A stretch of DNA of 64,000 nt. It comes from Fibrobacteria bacterium AD312. Its GTDB lineage: Bacteria > Fibrobacterota > Fibrobacteria > Fibrobacterales > Fibrobacteraceae. Of the stretch, positions 35,281 to 44,762 are shown in pieces. A program made the position numbers and the translations under genes. The notes beneath the pieces are model-generated. The model was not told the DNA's origin and did no database searches. It worked only from the letters and a program-made list of their open reading frames with translations. The DNA is taken from the NCBI GenBank assembly GCA_001462345.1, contig LIUM01000005.1:1-64000 (forward strand), read 5' to 3'. Within the stretch, counting starts at the first letter, position 1; each line of letters opens with the position of its first letter.

Positions 35281-38196
35281 ATGAGCTTATTAAATGTATT
35301 TAGACCTAAATGGCAGCACTCTGACCCTGAAGTACGTATTAAAGCTTTACAAGAACTTGGCCCTGAAAATCAGGATGTATTTGAAACCGTCGCCACCACC
35401 GATGAAACCATCGAAGTCCGTCAAATGGCCTTACGTAAATTAACGACCATTACAGTTCTTCGTCAAATAGCCAAAGAAGATAAAGACCCTATAATAAAAC
35501 GTACTGCTGAAAATAGGTTATATGAAGAGCTCGTTAAAATATTAAAAGATTTTCGTGGAACCGCTTCCGATGTTGAACTTGGCTACGTGGATGAAATTGC
35601 ATCCACTCGCTATGCAGAAGATTTATTAAAAAGCATGCCATCATCAGAATTACGTTTAGCTTTAGTAAAAAAATGTAATAAGCCTGGTTTTTTATCTGCT
35701 GTCGCATTAAAGGATTCTAAAGAAGAAGTAGCGATTGCTGCTGTTGAGACAATAGACAGCGAAAGTATATTGCAAGATATAGCCAAAAATTCTAGACACA
35801 ATAGCGTTAGACAAAAAGCCAACGAAAAATTAAAAGTTCAAAAAAATGATTCTCAAGCAAACGTTTCTGCAAGCATGATGCTCTTTAAAAAGAGAGAAGC
35901 ATTAATTCAGCAAGCAAAACGGATTAATGAAGACAAGTCTAGTATATCTCATGCAGATGAATTTAATGCCCTTATGGAAGAAGCCCTGGCTCTTGGTATG
36001 GGGCCTGCTCAAGGAGAATTAGATTCATTACACAATACATTCAAAGAAAAGTGCAGAGAAGAACTTAAACGAGTTGAAGAAGAGCTTAAACAAAAGCAAT
36101 TATTAGAAATGAAAGTGGGGCAACTCGATAAACTCATCGAAGAATTCGAAAAACTCTTAAATGATAACAAAGCAAAGAACAATAAGTTACGCATTACTGA
36201 AATCATTGATTACTGGAACCTTCATAAAGATGGTGTGCCAAGCTCATTGATTAAACGTTTTGCTGCTGCCATTTCTCGTTATGATCGACTCACTCTTCAA
36301 AAAGAAGCTCCTCTAGAACAACCTGCTGAAGAAAAAGTCATGGAAACTCATGATGACTCTATTGTACATTCTATGCGCTTAGAAATCATTGAACAATTAA
36401 AACACCTTGCTCAAAAGGATTTTTCTGAAGTAGTGAACCGCCAAGTCAGAAGCTTAATACGGAATTGGGAGTCTCTACCAGAAATACAAGAAACGGACCC
36501 TCTTTATGAATCATTTGGTTCTATTAAAGAACAGATTTCAAATACGTTTGATAAAGCAGGTGCCTTACAAGAAGAAATCTATCAAGCAAACCTTCTCAAG
36601 CTCCAAGGCTTAATCAAAAAAATCAATGCCATTGATGAAACAGAAAACTTCCGTGATATTGCAAAGACATTAAAAGATACTTATCAAGAATGGAAAGAAA
36701 TCGTTGGAGAAGATAAATACCGTTACCAAGAAATTTGGAAGGAGTATAAAGAAGCCACTTCTCGATTCCAAGAAATGCAACAATGGGAATCATGGCACAA
36801 TGAACGAGATCGTGAAAGCATTCTTGAAGAAATGGCCATTCTCCTTAGAGAAGAACCAAGCAAAGATGTTCTATTCAAGCTCCGCACGTTAAGCAATCAA
36901 TGGAAAACAATGGGGCCTGTAGCTCCAACTCGAATTAATGAATTACGTGAACAGTTCAAAGAATTATTCGAAAAGATTATGGAACGTTGTTCTCCTCTAC
37001 TAGAAGAACAAAATGCCGAACGTCAAAAGAATTTAGATAGCAAAGAAGCCCTTTGTGAACGCGCTGAAGCTTTAATCAAAGATGAAGCCACTTCTTGGAA
37101 AGATAAGTTTAAAGAATTTGTAAACTTACAAAACGAGTGGAAAACCATTGGTCAAGTTCCTAAAGAAAAAAATCAAATTCTTTGGGATCGTTTCCATGCG
37201 GTAACAGATTCCTTCTATGCTGAGCACAAAGAAAAAATAAAGCAAGAAGATCTTGTTAGACAAGAAAACTATCAGAAAAAGCAAGCTCTTTGTGAACAAG
37301 CAGAAAAACTGCAAATTTCTGAAAATTGGAATGAAACATCCAATAAGCTAAAGAAGCTACAAGAAGAATGGAAAGCCATTGGCCCAGTTCCTAAAAGCCA
37401 ATCTGATGAAATTTGGAATCGTTTTCGTACCGCTTGTGATCGTTTCTTTGAGCAGAAAAGATCTCACTTTGAAGAAATGGACGAAGAAAAACAAAAGAAT
37501 CTAAAAGCAAAAGAAGCTCTCTGCGAGAAACTCGAAACTATGGAAATAGATTTTTCTCAACCAGAGACTCTTGCCAATTTACGAGCCATTGAATCTGAAT
37601 GGAAAACCATTGGTATGGTTCCTAAAGAAAACATCGATTCTATTTGGGAACGTTTTTCTTCTATTGCCAATAAAATTCTAGAAAGCTATGCTGAAATTAA
37701 TGAAGAGACAAGAAATCGTCTCAACGAAATTAAAGCAAAAAAGAAAGCCATGATAGAACAAATTGCAGCGTTAATGGATAATGCTGGAGCAAATCAAAGT
37801 GCAGACATCACAAGAGCTCTTCAACAAGAATGGAAAACATTAGGTTCTTGCGGTATTGAAGATTTTGATTTGTATAAAGAATTCAAAGCTATTTGTGATG
37901 AATTTTTCACTCGTCGCCGTGACCAGCTCGATATTCAAGAACATGCCAGAAAGAATAATCTTCAAAAGAAGTTCATGCTCTGTGAACAAGCCGAACAGCT
38001 TCTTGCTAATTTGAATGATTCTAATAAAGAAGATTCTATGAACCAAGTAAAGCACCTCCGTCGACTTTGGAAAGAAGTAGGTGCCGTGCCTAGAGAACAT
38101 TCCGATAAAGTTTGGAAGCGTTTTAATAAAGCCTGCGACGCTATTTTTGGTAAAGATTCTTCAAATACTGAAACGACAGCTGCTCCGGAAGCTTAA
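35281..38196 (+). CDS. Large DUF349-repeat protein with HEAT-like N-terminus
   Basis: 971 residues, start at 35281 with GGAG 6 nt upstream. The first 190 residues show short helical repeats (SDPEVRIKALQEL, ETIEVRQMALRKL, DPIIKRTAENRL) like HEAT repeats. From about 440 on there are seven DUF349 units of roughly 75 residues, each with a Trp-Lys core (EWKEI, QWKTMGPV, EWKTIGQV, EWKAIGPV, EWKTIGMV, EWKTLGSC, LWKEVGAV) followed by a WxRF-type helix. No signal peptide. DUF349 proteins are cytoplasmic, helical and poorly understood. The stop overlaps the sua5 start as TAATG, linking it to tRNA modification by context only. Confidence 0.88.
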   Translation: MSLLNVFRPKWQHSDPEVRIKALQELGPENQDVFETVATTDETIEVRQMALRKLTTITVLRQIAKEDKDPIIKRTAENRLYEELVKILKDFRGTASDVELGYVDEIASTRYAEDLLKSMPSSELRLALVKKCNKPGFLSAVALKDSKEEVAIAAVETIDSESILQDIAKNSRHNSVRQKANEKLKVQKNDSQANVSASMMLFKKREALIQQAKRINEDKSSISHADEFNALMEEALALGMGPAQGELDSLHNTFKEKCREELKRVEEELKQKQLLEMKVGQLDKLIEEFEKLLNDNKAKNNKLRITEIIDYWNLHKDGVPSSLIKRFAAAISRYDRLTLQKEAPLEQPAEEKVMETHDDSIVHSMRLEIIEQLKHLAQKDFSEVVNRQVRSLIRNWESLPEIQETDPLYESFGSIKEQISNTFDKAGALQEEIYQANLLKLQGLIKKINAIDETENFRDIAKTLKDTYQEWKEIVGEDKYRYQEIWKEYKEATSRFQEMQQWESWHNERDRESILEEMAILLREEPSKDVLFKLRTLSNQWKTMGPVAPTRINELREQFKELFEKIMERCSPLLEEQNAERQKNLDSKEALCERAEALIKDEATSWKDKFKEFVNLQNEWKTIGQVPKEKNQILWDRFHAVTDSFYAEHKEKIKQEDLVRQENYQKKQALCEQAEKLQISENWNETSNKLKKLQEEWKAIGPVPKSQSDEIWNRFRTACDRFFEQKRSHFEEMDEEKQKNLKAKEALCEKLETMEIDFSQPETLANLRAIESEWKTIGMVPKENIDSIWERFSSIANKILESYAEINEETRNRLNEIKAKKKAMIEQIAALMDNAGANQSADITRALQQEWKTLGSCGIEDFDLYKEFKAICDEFFTRRRDQLDIQEHARKNNLQKKFMLCEQAEQLLANLNDSNKEDSMNQVKHLRRLWKEVGAVPREHSDKVWKRFNKACDAIFGKDSSNTETTAAPEA

Positions 38197-39164
38197 TGCC
38201 CTATTTTCCGCCTTGGACGAGCGTTGCCGAAGCAGCCGCTTTGCTTGCTTCGGGACATATTGTAGCTATACCCACCGAGACCGTTTACGGTCTTGCTGGC
38301 AACGCGCTTGATCCACTCGCTTTAGCCAAAATATTTGCTGCTAAAGGGCGCCCCGTTTTTGACCCATTAATAGTGCATATTGCAGATATTGATTCTTTAG
38401 AAAATGTAGCTCAACAAATTCCAGAGTCGGCGTATGCTCTTGCTCGTGCTTTTTGGCCAGGGCCCTTAACACTCGTTCTTCCAAAACAGCCCTGTATTCC
38501 AGACCTGGCGACAAGTGGGCTTTCTACCGTTGCAGTAAGGCTTCCACAGCATCCAATAGCCCAAGAAATTATTCGTAAAGCCGAAGTTCCTCTTGCGGCG
38601 CCTAGTGCAAACCTATTCAAACACGTAAGCCCTACAACTGCAGAACACGTAGCAGCTCAATTAGGCTCTAAAATAGATGGGATTGTTGACGGAGGCCCTT
38701 GTACAGTTGGTGTAGAAAGCACCATTGTGGCTTTTGAAGACGATACTCCTGTTATTTTAAGGCCTGGAGCGATTACTCCGTTGATGATTGAGTCTATAAT
38801 AGGAAAAGTCAAACTAAAAAATTCTTCTTCTAATCCAGGCGAAGCTATGGTATCTCCAGGAACAATGGATACCCATTACCAACCTCGCATTCCTCTTTAT
38901 TATGGGGCTCTGCCAAAGGATTTTGTAATACCCACAAATACAGTTCGTATTGCATTTGGAAACACAAAGTCCTCTATTCCTGCATCTTTAAACCTTTCTG
39001 AAATAGGAAATCTAACAGAAGCAACGGCAAATTTATATGCCTACATGCATCAATTAGATACACCTTCCAACGGTTTTATTTTAGTAGACCCTATCCCAAA
39101 TGAAGGTTTAGGAATTGCGCTAAATGATCGACTACGAAGAGCTTCGATAAAAAAACTTTCCTAA
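38196..39164 (+). CDS. L-threonylcarbamoyladenylate synthase, Sua5 type
   Basis: 322 residues. Makes threonylcarbamoyl-AMP from threonine, bicarbonate and ATP for the t6A37 modification of tRNA. The YrdC core shows VAIPTETVYGLAGNAL, KGRPVFDPLIVHI, FWPGPLTLVL and APSANLFKHVSPT. The Sua5-specific linker SPGTMDTHYQPRIPL (about 222-236) and a C-terminal domain follow, so this is the long Sua5 form, not TsaC. Translation is coupled to the DUF349 gene. Confidence 0.95.
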   Translation: MPYFPPWTSVAEAAALLASGHIVAIPTETVYGLAGNALDPLALAKIFAAKGRPVFDPLIVHIADIDSLENVAQQIPESAYALARAFWPGPLTLVLPKQPCIPDLATSGLSTVAVRLPQHPIAQEIIRKAEVPLAAPSANLFKHVSPTTAEHVAAQLGSKIDGIVDGGPCTVGVESTIVAFEDDTPVILRPGAITPLMIESIIGKVKLKNSSSNPGEAMVSPGTMDTHYQPRIPLYYGALPKDFVIPTNTVRIAFGNTKSSIPASLNLSEIGNLTEATANLYAYMHQLDTPSNGFILVDPIPNEGLGIALNDRLRRASIKKLS

Positions 39165-39168
39165 GTTT

Positions 39169-39927
39169 TTAAAAAGACACTTTCGAAAAATTAGCTCGCA
39201 CGTCTTTTGTTAGTAGCGCATTAAAGTGCCACCATTCACTAGGCAAAGAAATAAAACCCGCTTGAATCATCACCTGACGAAGTATTGTTCGATTTTTTAT
39301 TTGCTCTTCCTTTAAGCGCCCTTCTTTTAATGCTCGGGCTTCGCCTTGTTTACCTGCACAAGATTCAAAAGAATCAAAATCCGTTCCCATATCTAAAAAT
39401 TTCCCTGTGGAATCCGCAATAGACAAATCAATCGCTAATCCAAAATTATGAGCACTACCCGAACCGGGGCTTGTGACATAATGAGAAAAAGGCGTGCCTC
39501 TCACCATCGCTCGAAGCGCTTCTTGAGCATATAAAGGGCGCGTGGCATCAAAAATGACAAAATGATAATCAGGGTAATTCTTTTTCAAAAGACGAATGGC
39601 TCTTTTGAATTTTGTGGCCGCTTCTTGGTGTAAAAAAACACGCTTAGAACCACAATACAAATCATGGCCTGTGACATTATTAAAAGACGCATAACGTAAA
39701 TCGAAAGCAATATCACGCCAATTGGTTATTTCCACAAAAGCAGAATCTGCTTGGATTGATTTTAGAAAAAGATTATTTGCTTTACAAAAACGAAGTGGCT
39801 TTTCTGGAGGCGTAGGAACAAAAACAGAATCACTTGCAAAAGCCATGAACGGAAAAACAATCAATAGAAATAATAAATTCAAAAACCTTAAAGAGGTTCC
39901 AAAAATAGACTGTCTAAAAAGCGTCAT
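39169..39927 (-). CDS. Secreted D-Ala-D-Ala dipeptidase-like peptidase (M15D, VanX/DdpX type)
   Basis: 252 residues with an N-terminal signal peptide ending near MAFAS. The zinc-binding and catalytic motifs are present: SAHNFGLAIDLS (His and Asp ligands) and EWWHFNA (Glu base, His ligand), with DATRPLYAQEA supplying the conserved Arg. M15D enzymes cut D-Ala-D-Ala; exported ones recycle or trim peptidoglycan peptides. Vancomycin-resistance partners (vanH, vanA) are not here, so a housekeeping wall role is more likely. It ends 4 bp from the end of convergent sua5. Confidence 0.88.
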   Translation of the reverse strand: MTLFRQSIFGTSLRFLNLLFLLIVFPFMAFASDSVFVPTPPEKPLRFCKANNLFLKSIQADSAFVEITNWRDIAFDLRYASFNNVTGHDLYCGSKRVFLHQEAATKFKRAIRLLKKNYPDYHFVIFDATRPLYAQEALRAMVRGTPFSHYVTSPGSGSAHNFGLAIDLSIADSTGKFLDMGTDFDSFESCAGKQGEARALKEGRLKEEQIKNRTILRQVMIQAGFISLPSEWWHFNALLTKDVRANFSKVSF

Positions 39928-39963
39928 AAATAAAAAATACTTCTAATAAACAAGCTTGTGAAC

Positions 39964-42312
39964 TTAAATACTGAATGTGCCTTCTACACCAAACTGAATA
40001 AATAGCCCCATCCCTTTAGCCATAAACGGAACGACATCATATCCATTTTGATGATTAGAATCATTATCTTGAGTGACAACCGACCGCTCACGAGCGTTAT
40101 CACTGCCTAAGAAGCGAAGAGCAGGCACATCTAAGTTCGCCAAAATGTTGTTGGCTTCAATATAAAAACGAACATTTCTAAAGATTCCCTTTTTTCCAGG
40201 GAGATCTAAATTGACTCGAAGATCCGTTCTAAATAAATCCGTAAATTCACCTAAATCATCTACACGCCTAGTACCATAAACGCGTTCCCCATCTTCAATG
40301 CCCGATGGTGTGATCTCAAAATAATACAAAGGCCTATGCCAAGCCGCATGATGAGAAAGAATAAAAGAGAATAACGAATCTTTTCTAGGATAAAAACGGA
40401 AATGAGAAACCATATCTAAACGAGCATTGGCCTGCCAAGGGAGTGAACGATCCTCAGAAAGTTCATACTCACCATATACAGAGCTTACATTGGTTCCCAT
40501 AGAAAAATGATGAGATGTTTTCCATTCGACCTTCGCTTGCACGCCAGAAACCCAAGCAAAATCAACGTCTGTTTGTTCTAAGTAATGAACATACGCTTTA
40601 GGTTGTGGAAGCATTGGATTCACGTAATAACGCCCAAAACCATGAGCTTGAACATCAAGGTACTTTGTCCTATAGCCTACACCTGCTTTTGCAGAGGCGC
40701 CTTTCACAAGAATTCCATCGATGTCATTCTGTTGATATACAGGAGTCCAATCGGCTCTCCAGGCCGCATTTCCAAAAATGCGCCAGTGGCTTTGTTCTTT
40801 TGAAAATAAATTTCGTTCTATATCAAAAGACGCTAATGGAGAAGCATGGCCATCAAAATCAGCCACAGCCCCTAACGCAAAAACCATATTTTGTTGATCA
40901 GAAAGCCATCCCATTCGAGAAGCTCCTGTTAAAACATTTCCATTACCCTTCATTTCTTGAATAGCTGAAAAATCAGGATACTCGCGTTCCATAATATGGT
41001 GTTCAAATAAAAGAGAACTACTTAAGTCGGCGCCTAAAATACTCCCTTGAAAAGACTTTTCAGCACCTGCACTAATGGTGGAATGAACATAATCAAACCC
41101 ATCAATAAATGAAGCCGCTTCTCCAGAAGAACCCGTTCTAAAGCCTGTTGTATCACGAAGTGTATCCGATAGCGCTTCCCTTACAAAACCAACGTTCCAA
41201 CTTAAACCCCATTTGGAATTATAGTCTAAGCCCAAAACCAAATACCTCTGACTGCCTTTAATAATATCAATACTATTCACTTCACTCATTAAATTAGAGG
41301 TGTCTTGACGAATCACATAATCATCGGCACTATATAATAAATGTAAACCCCAAGTATTACCTAGAGAATCCGAACCACTTAAAGCACCAAATAAATCATA
41401 GGAGCTCAAATTAAAAGGATCCGAAGATTTAACAACGTCATCAGAGCCACTATCATCTCTTTTCTTAAATTCAGTAAAGAACTTTTCGCCCATATTTTTA
41501 AGCATCGCTTCATCTAAACGACGGAATGCAAAGCGGAAACCATCCCAAAAAAGAAAGGGGCCTTCTATCACAATTTCTTGTAATGTAACACCCACAGAAA
41601 GTTTGGCAGAAAAATCTTCACCTTCCACTGGTTCTGGTAAGTATTGGATTGACGCCGCAAGACCTTGGCTTAAAGGACCTTTTCCATAATGGTCATGAAC
41701 TTCTATTCCACTTAAAACGCGAGGATTAATCACAGACAAGTTCCCAGGGAACCCCACATCTAAATGACGCATATTAGGAACGCGTAAACGCCCTAAATGA
41801 TAATTCACATCTTCTGCTCTGGAGCCATCGTAAAATAAGGCACTAGAAAAATCTTTTTGGCCAGAAATCCCTGGCATTTGACTTAAATGTTCTGCTAAAT
41901 CAAATCTCATCCCAGCAGCATCTTCGAGCTTTTCTAATTCCACCCGACGCACGTTTTCCCACTCCACAATATTTTCGCCACCAATAACGGTGCTTTGGCC
42001 TAAATCACGAACATTAGTCGAAATGATTATGACCATGTCCAAAAAGTCAGAAAATTCGGCTACATTGACAATTAAACTGTCATAGCCTTCCTTTTTTACC
42101 CATAAAACGGCATTTGCAGAAGAAACTTCTATTTCAAAACGACCACGGGCATCAGTAGATGCAATTTTCTTACCAGACTTATATAAAAGATCCACATCCG
42201 CCACTGGACGATCAGAGCCAGCTTCTAACACAACGCCCACTAATCTGGTGGGAGCGGCTACCACTATTATAGACGCCATTAATAAAAAAAGAATAGATCG
42301 CATAAAATTCAT
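39964..42312 (-). CDS. TonB-dependent outer-membrane receptor with carboxypeptidase-regulatory-like domain
   Basis: About 782 residues from ATG 42312 (MNFMRSILFLLM); ATG 42303 is equally possible, as neither has a strong ribosome site. A signal peptide is followed by a CarboxypepD_reg-like domain (RLVGVVLEAGSDRPVADVDL, then STDARGRFEIEV), a plug region (LAEHLSQMPGISGQKDFSSA) and a long beta-rich barrel ending in an aromatic-hydrophobic strand (GLFIQFGVEGTFSI). The ligand is unknown. A VanX-like gene follows 36 bp downstream on the same strand. Confidence 0.87.
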   Translation of the reverse strand: MNFMRSILFLLMASIIVVAAPTRLVGVVLEAGSDRPVADVDLLYKSGKKIASTDARGRFEIEVSSANAVLWVKKEGYDSLIVNVAEFSDFLDMVIIISTNVRDLGQSTVIGGENIVEWENVRRVELEKLEDAAGMRFDLAEHLSQMPGISGQKDFSSALFYDGSRAEDVNYHLGRLRVPNMRHLDVGFPGNLSVINPRVLSGIEVHDHYGKGPLSQGLAASIQYLPEPVEGEDFSAKLSVGVTLQEIVIEGPFLFWDGFRFAFRRLDEAMLKNMGEKFFTEFKKRDDSGSDDVVKSSDPFNLSSYDLFGALSGSDSLGNTWGLHLLYSADDYVIRQDTSNLMSEVNSIDIIKGSQRYLVLGLDYNSKWGLSWNVGFVREALSDTLRDTTGFRTGSSGEAASFIDGFDYVHSTISAGAEKSFQGSILGADLSSSLLFEHHIMEREYPDFSAIQEMKGNGNVLTGASRMGWLSDQQNMVFALGAVADFDGHASPLASFDIERNLFSKEQSHWRIFGNAAWRADWTPVYQQNDIDGILVKGASAKAGVGYRTKYLDVQAHGFGRYYVNPMLPQPKAYVHYLEQTDVDFAWVSGVQAKVEWKTSHHFSMGTNVSSVYGEYELSEDRSLPWQANARLDMVSHFRFYPRKDSLFSFILSHHAAWHRPLYYFEITPSGIEDGERVYGTRRVDDLGEFTDLFRTDLRVNLDLPGKKGIFRNVRFYIEANNILANLDVPALRFLGSDNARERSVVTQDNDSNHQNGYDVVPFMAKGMGLFIQFGVEGTFSI

Positions 42313-42426
42313 AACAAGGAATAAAATAGAAAAAGATCCATTTTGGAAATGACTTTTTAAGGAGAAAAGCCTAAAACGAGAAAGAACCTTATTATTTAGC
42401 TTAGTATTTGTTAGTTTTATTTTAGT

Positions 42427-43236
42427 ATGGCAAAAGTATATCTTGTCCAAATGGACATTCTCTGGTGTAATAAAACCGCGAATTTTGAGACAGTTCGTCG
42501 TTTATTACAATCTAAGACTATAGAAAAAGGCGGGCTCATCGTTTTACCAGAAATGTTTGCCACTGGTTTTGTGGGGCGCCCCAAAGAAGGGATTGAAGAA
42601 TCCTTTGAACATGCGGAAAGCGGCATCACAGCCTCTTTTTTAAGCAAACTTTCTCAAGAAACGGGTTGTTTAGTACAAGGCAGCGGGATTAGAAAGCAAA
42701 ATGGACAATTCCGTAATCATGTAAGTGTTTATGGGCCTGATAGCCAAACAGAAATCACAAGTTATGACAAAATTTACCCTTTTCATACAGAACAGAAGCA
42801 TTTTGAAGCTGGTGAAGCGATTAAAACCTATAAGTTTGATTTATTTAACGTCGCCCCTTTTATTTGCTATGACTTACGTTTCCCAGAGGTTTTTCGAGCA
42901 GCCATGAACTATAATATTGAACTTTTTACAGTAGTTGCCTCTTGGCCTACTAGTAGAGAATCTCAATGGGCAACCCTTTTAAAAGCTAGGGCCATTGAAA
43001 ACCAATGTTATGTTCTTGGAGTAAACCGCATTGGAGAAGATCCTTATACAGAATATAATGGAGGGTCTATAATTGTAGGGCCAACAGGAGACATAATTGA
43101 TTCTCTCGGTTCTGAAGAAGGGATCCTTTCTGCCGAAATAGACTATGCTATATTAAGAGAAAAACGTCAAAATTTCCCTGTTTTAAAGGATGCTAAGCCT
43201 TTTTTCTCTTTCCCAATAAAAAAAGGCGTGATTTGA
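42427..43236 (+). CDS. Carbon-nitrogen hydrolase, omega-amidase (Nit2/YafV-like)
   Basis: 269 residues. Nitrilase-superfamily enzyme; close relatives hydrolyse alpha-ketoglutaramate and alpha-ketosuccinamate. The Glu-Lys-Cys triad is visible: Glu42 (VLPEMFATGF), Lys115 (SYDKIYPF) and Cys147 (FICYDLRFPEVF). Typical ASWPTSRESQW and ENQCYVLGVNRIG blocks follow. Divergent from the TonB receptor gene across 114 bp. A hairpin overlapping the stop codon ends the gene. Confidence 0.9.
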   Translation: MAKVYLVQMDILWCNKTANFETVRRLLQSKTIEKGGLIVLPEMFATGFVGRPKEGIEESFEHAESGITASFLSKLSQETGCLVQGSGIRKQNGQFRNHVSVYGPDSQTEITSYDKIYPFHTEQKHFEAGEAIKTYKFDLFNVAPFICYDLRFPEVFRAAMNYNIELFTVVASWPTSRESQWATLLKARAIENQCYVLGVNRIGEDPYTEYNGGSIIVGPTGDIIDSLGSEEGILSAEIDYAILREKRQNFPVLKDAKPFFSFPIKKGVI

Positions 43237-43247
43237 ATCACTTTTTT
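43228..43247 (+). terminator. Short terminator overlapping the amidase stop codon
   Basis: GTGAT/ATCAC stem with the stop codon TGA in its loop (43228-43241), then six T residues. Confidence 0.65.
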
Positions 43248-43401
43248 ATTTAGCGTCAAAATTCTTAACTCATTGATAATCAATTAAATGCGATTTTTTG
43301 TGGATTTTCTGTATCCATAAAAACAATTATGGGGCTTTTTATTCCTTTTTTTAAATACTAAGTTATTGTAAACAAATTGAAACACTCTTAAAGGAACAAC
43401 T

Positions 43402-43542
43402 ATGAGTAACAATGAATATGCAAAAATAAACTACGCAAAGGCATTGATTCGTGCAGGTGTTCGAAAAGAATTGATTCTTAAAATCACAGACATTTCTACG
43501 TATCAATACTCTCTCATCCAAAGAGAATTGCAAGTCGCCTAA
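43402..43542 (+). CDS. 46-residue protein, possible helix-turn-helix
   Basis: A short ORF with a good ribosome site, AAAGGA 7 nt before ATG. The product MSNNEYAKINYAKALIRAGV continues with RKELILKITDISTYQYSLIQ and RELQVA. The spacing of hydrophobic residues, Gly in the first turn and Ile-Ser before the last helix fits a minimal HTH as in small DNA-binding domains, although without a dimerisation region. It lies 20 bp upstream of a hypothetical gene and the cysE-nth pair, and 160 bp after a terminator, so it probably opens this operon. Confidence 0.6.
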   Translation: MSNNEYAKINYAKALIRAGVRKELILKITDISTYQYSLIQRELQVA

Positions 43543-43562
43543 TAATTTCTATTTTCAAGAAT

Positions 43563-43925
43563 ATGGAAATTGTTCTTGAAATTGCACCACAAAAAGCGAC
43601 CCATTTAAAAAAAAGACTAGCCGTTCTGGAACAATGTTTCCAGGATGGCTCTTTATTATTAAGCGCTCGTGATGGGGGAAAACCAGCTCAATTTGTGCTA
43701 AAATCAACAGATTCGTTTCCTTGGCTTGCTCTTTTTAAGAAATTACGCGTATTTTGGTGGACATCTTCTCATCAAAATATTCCTTATGCTTTCCGTTTAC
43801 AGAGAAGAGTTCCTGAAGAGCTTTTAACTGAAATGGATTTTTTAAGAGAACCAGAATTATTAAATGCTTTAGCAACTTTAAGAGCGAATAAATATTTTCC
43901 CCCTCTCCCCAAGAGTCCTTTCTAA
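43563..43925 (+). CDS. Hypothetical protein, 120 residues
   Basis: Not recognised. It begins MEIVLEIAPQKATHLKKRLAV, has a central basic-aromatic stretch (FKKLRVFWWTSSHQNIPYAF) and ends with a proline-rich tail. No signal peptide, membrane helix or metal motif. Position between the 46-residue HTH-like gene and cysE (13-bp gap) suggests co-transcription. The ribosome site is weak, so its start is uncertain. Confidence 0.6.
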   Translation: MEIVLEIAPQKATHLKKRLAVLEQCFQDGSLLLSARDGGKPAQFVLKSTDSFPWLALFKKLRVFWWTSSHQNIPYAFRLQRRVPEELLTEMDFLREPELLNALATLRANKYFPPLPKSPF

Positions 43926-43938
43926 AGCTACATTAAAC

Positions 43939-44745
43939 ATGAATGTTGAGGTGGTTGTGACCATAAATGAAATTGAAAAAGAACTAATTAAAGCAGCTAA
44001 AGAATTAAGAAAGACGGAACCTCTTTCAGAAAGTATCTTAGACTGGCAAATTCTTTCCAAAAAAAACTTTGGAGAGATGCTTGCTGCAACCCTTGCCCAA
44101 CTATTAGGCGGCGAACTCATTCAAAAAAATGACCTCGAAAGGCTTTTTTTAACACAATTTCAAAAACACCCTTCTATTTTAATAAATGCTGCTTACGATC
44201 TCGAAGCGACAGTGGAAAGAGACCCCGCTTGTTCAGATTATTTGGAGCCACTCCTCTTTTTTAAAGGATTTCAAGGGATTCAGGCTTATCGTACGGCCCA
44301 TTCTCTTTGGAATGAAAAAAGAACGTTCCCTGCAAAAATGCTCCAGAGTATTGTTAGTCAAAAATTTGGAATGGACTTACACCCCGCTGCTAAAATTGGA
44401 TGCGGCATTCTTCTTGACCACGCCACCAACATTGTCGTTGGTGAAACGGCTAAAATTGGCGATAATGTCTCCATTTTCCATGGCGTGACTTTAGGTGGTT
44501 CAGGAAAAGAAAGTGGCGATAGGCATCCAAAAATAGGCGATGGCGTTATGCTTGGTGCTCATGCCCAACTTTTAGGCAATATTCGCATTGGTCGAGGCGC
44601 AAAAATTGGTGCTGGAGCCGTTGTATTAAAAAATGTACCAGCACATACCACTTTTGCTGGTGTTCCAGCCGTTCAAGTAGGGCATCCAGAAAATGATATG
44701 CCTAGCCTTGAAATGCAGCAAGATTTTACTCTAGACGCCCAATAG
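43939..44745 (+). CDS. cysE: Serine O-acetyltransferase
   Basis: 268 residues from ATG 43939. A GTG at 43957 has a better ribosome site (GAGG 5 nt upstream) and may be the real start. The enzyme acetylates serine with acetyl-CoA, the first step of cysteine synthesis. The N-terminal helical domain ends with FKGFQGIQAYRTAHSLW; the C-terminal left-handed beta-helix has GMDLHPAAKIGCGILLDHAT, FHGVTLGGSGKESGDRHP and a hexapeptide run to GAGAVVLKNVPAHTTFAGVP. Same strand and close to nth. Confidence 0.95.
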   Translation: MNVEVVVTINEIEKELIKAAKELRKTEPLSESILDWQILSKKNFGEMLAATLAQLLGGELIQKNDLERLFLTQFQKHPSILINAAYDLEATVERDPACSDYLEPLLFFKGFQGIQAYRTAHSLWNEKRTFPAKMLQSIVSQKFGMDLHPAAKIGCGILLDHATNIVVGETAKIGDNVSIFHGVTLGGSGKESGDRHPKIGDGVMLGAHAQLLGNIRIGRGAKIGAGAVVLKNVPAHTTFAGVPAVQVGHPENDMPSLEMQQDFTLDAQ

Positions 44746-44762
44746 CCGAACAAAAGCTTTAA

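Noticed and set aside
39169-39927. Vancomycin resistance cluster around the VanX-like gene
   Set aside because: The protein has an export signal, and no vanH, vanA/B or vanRS genes flank it; a cell-wall housekeeping role fits better.
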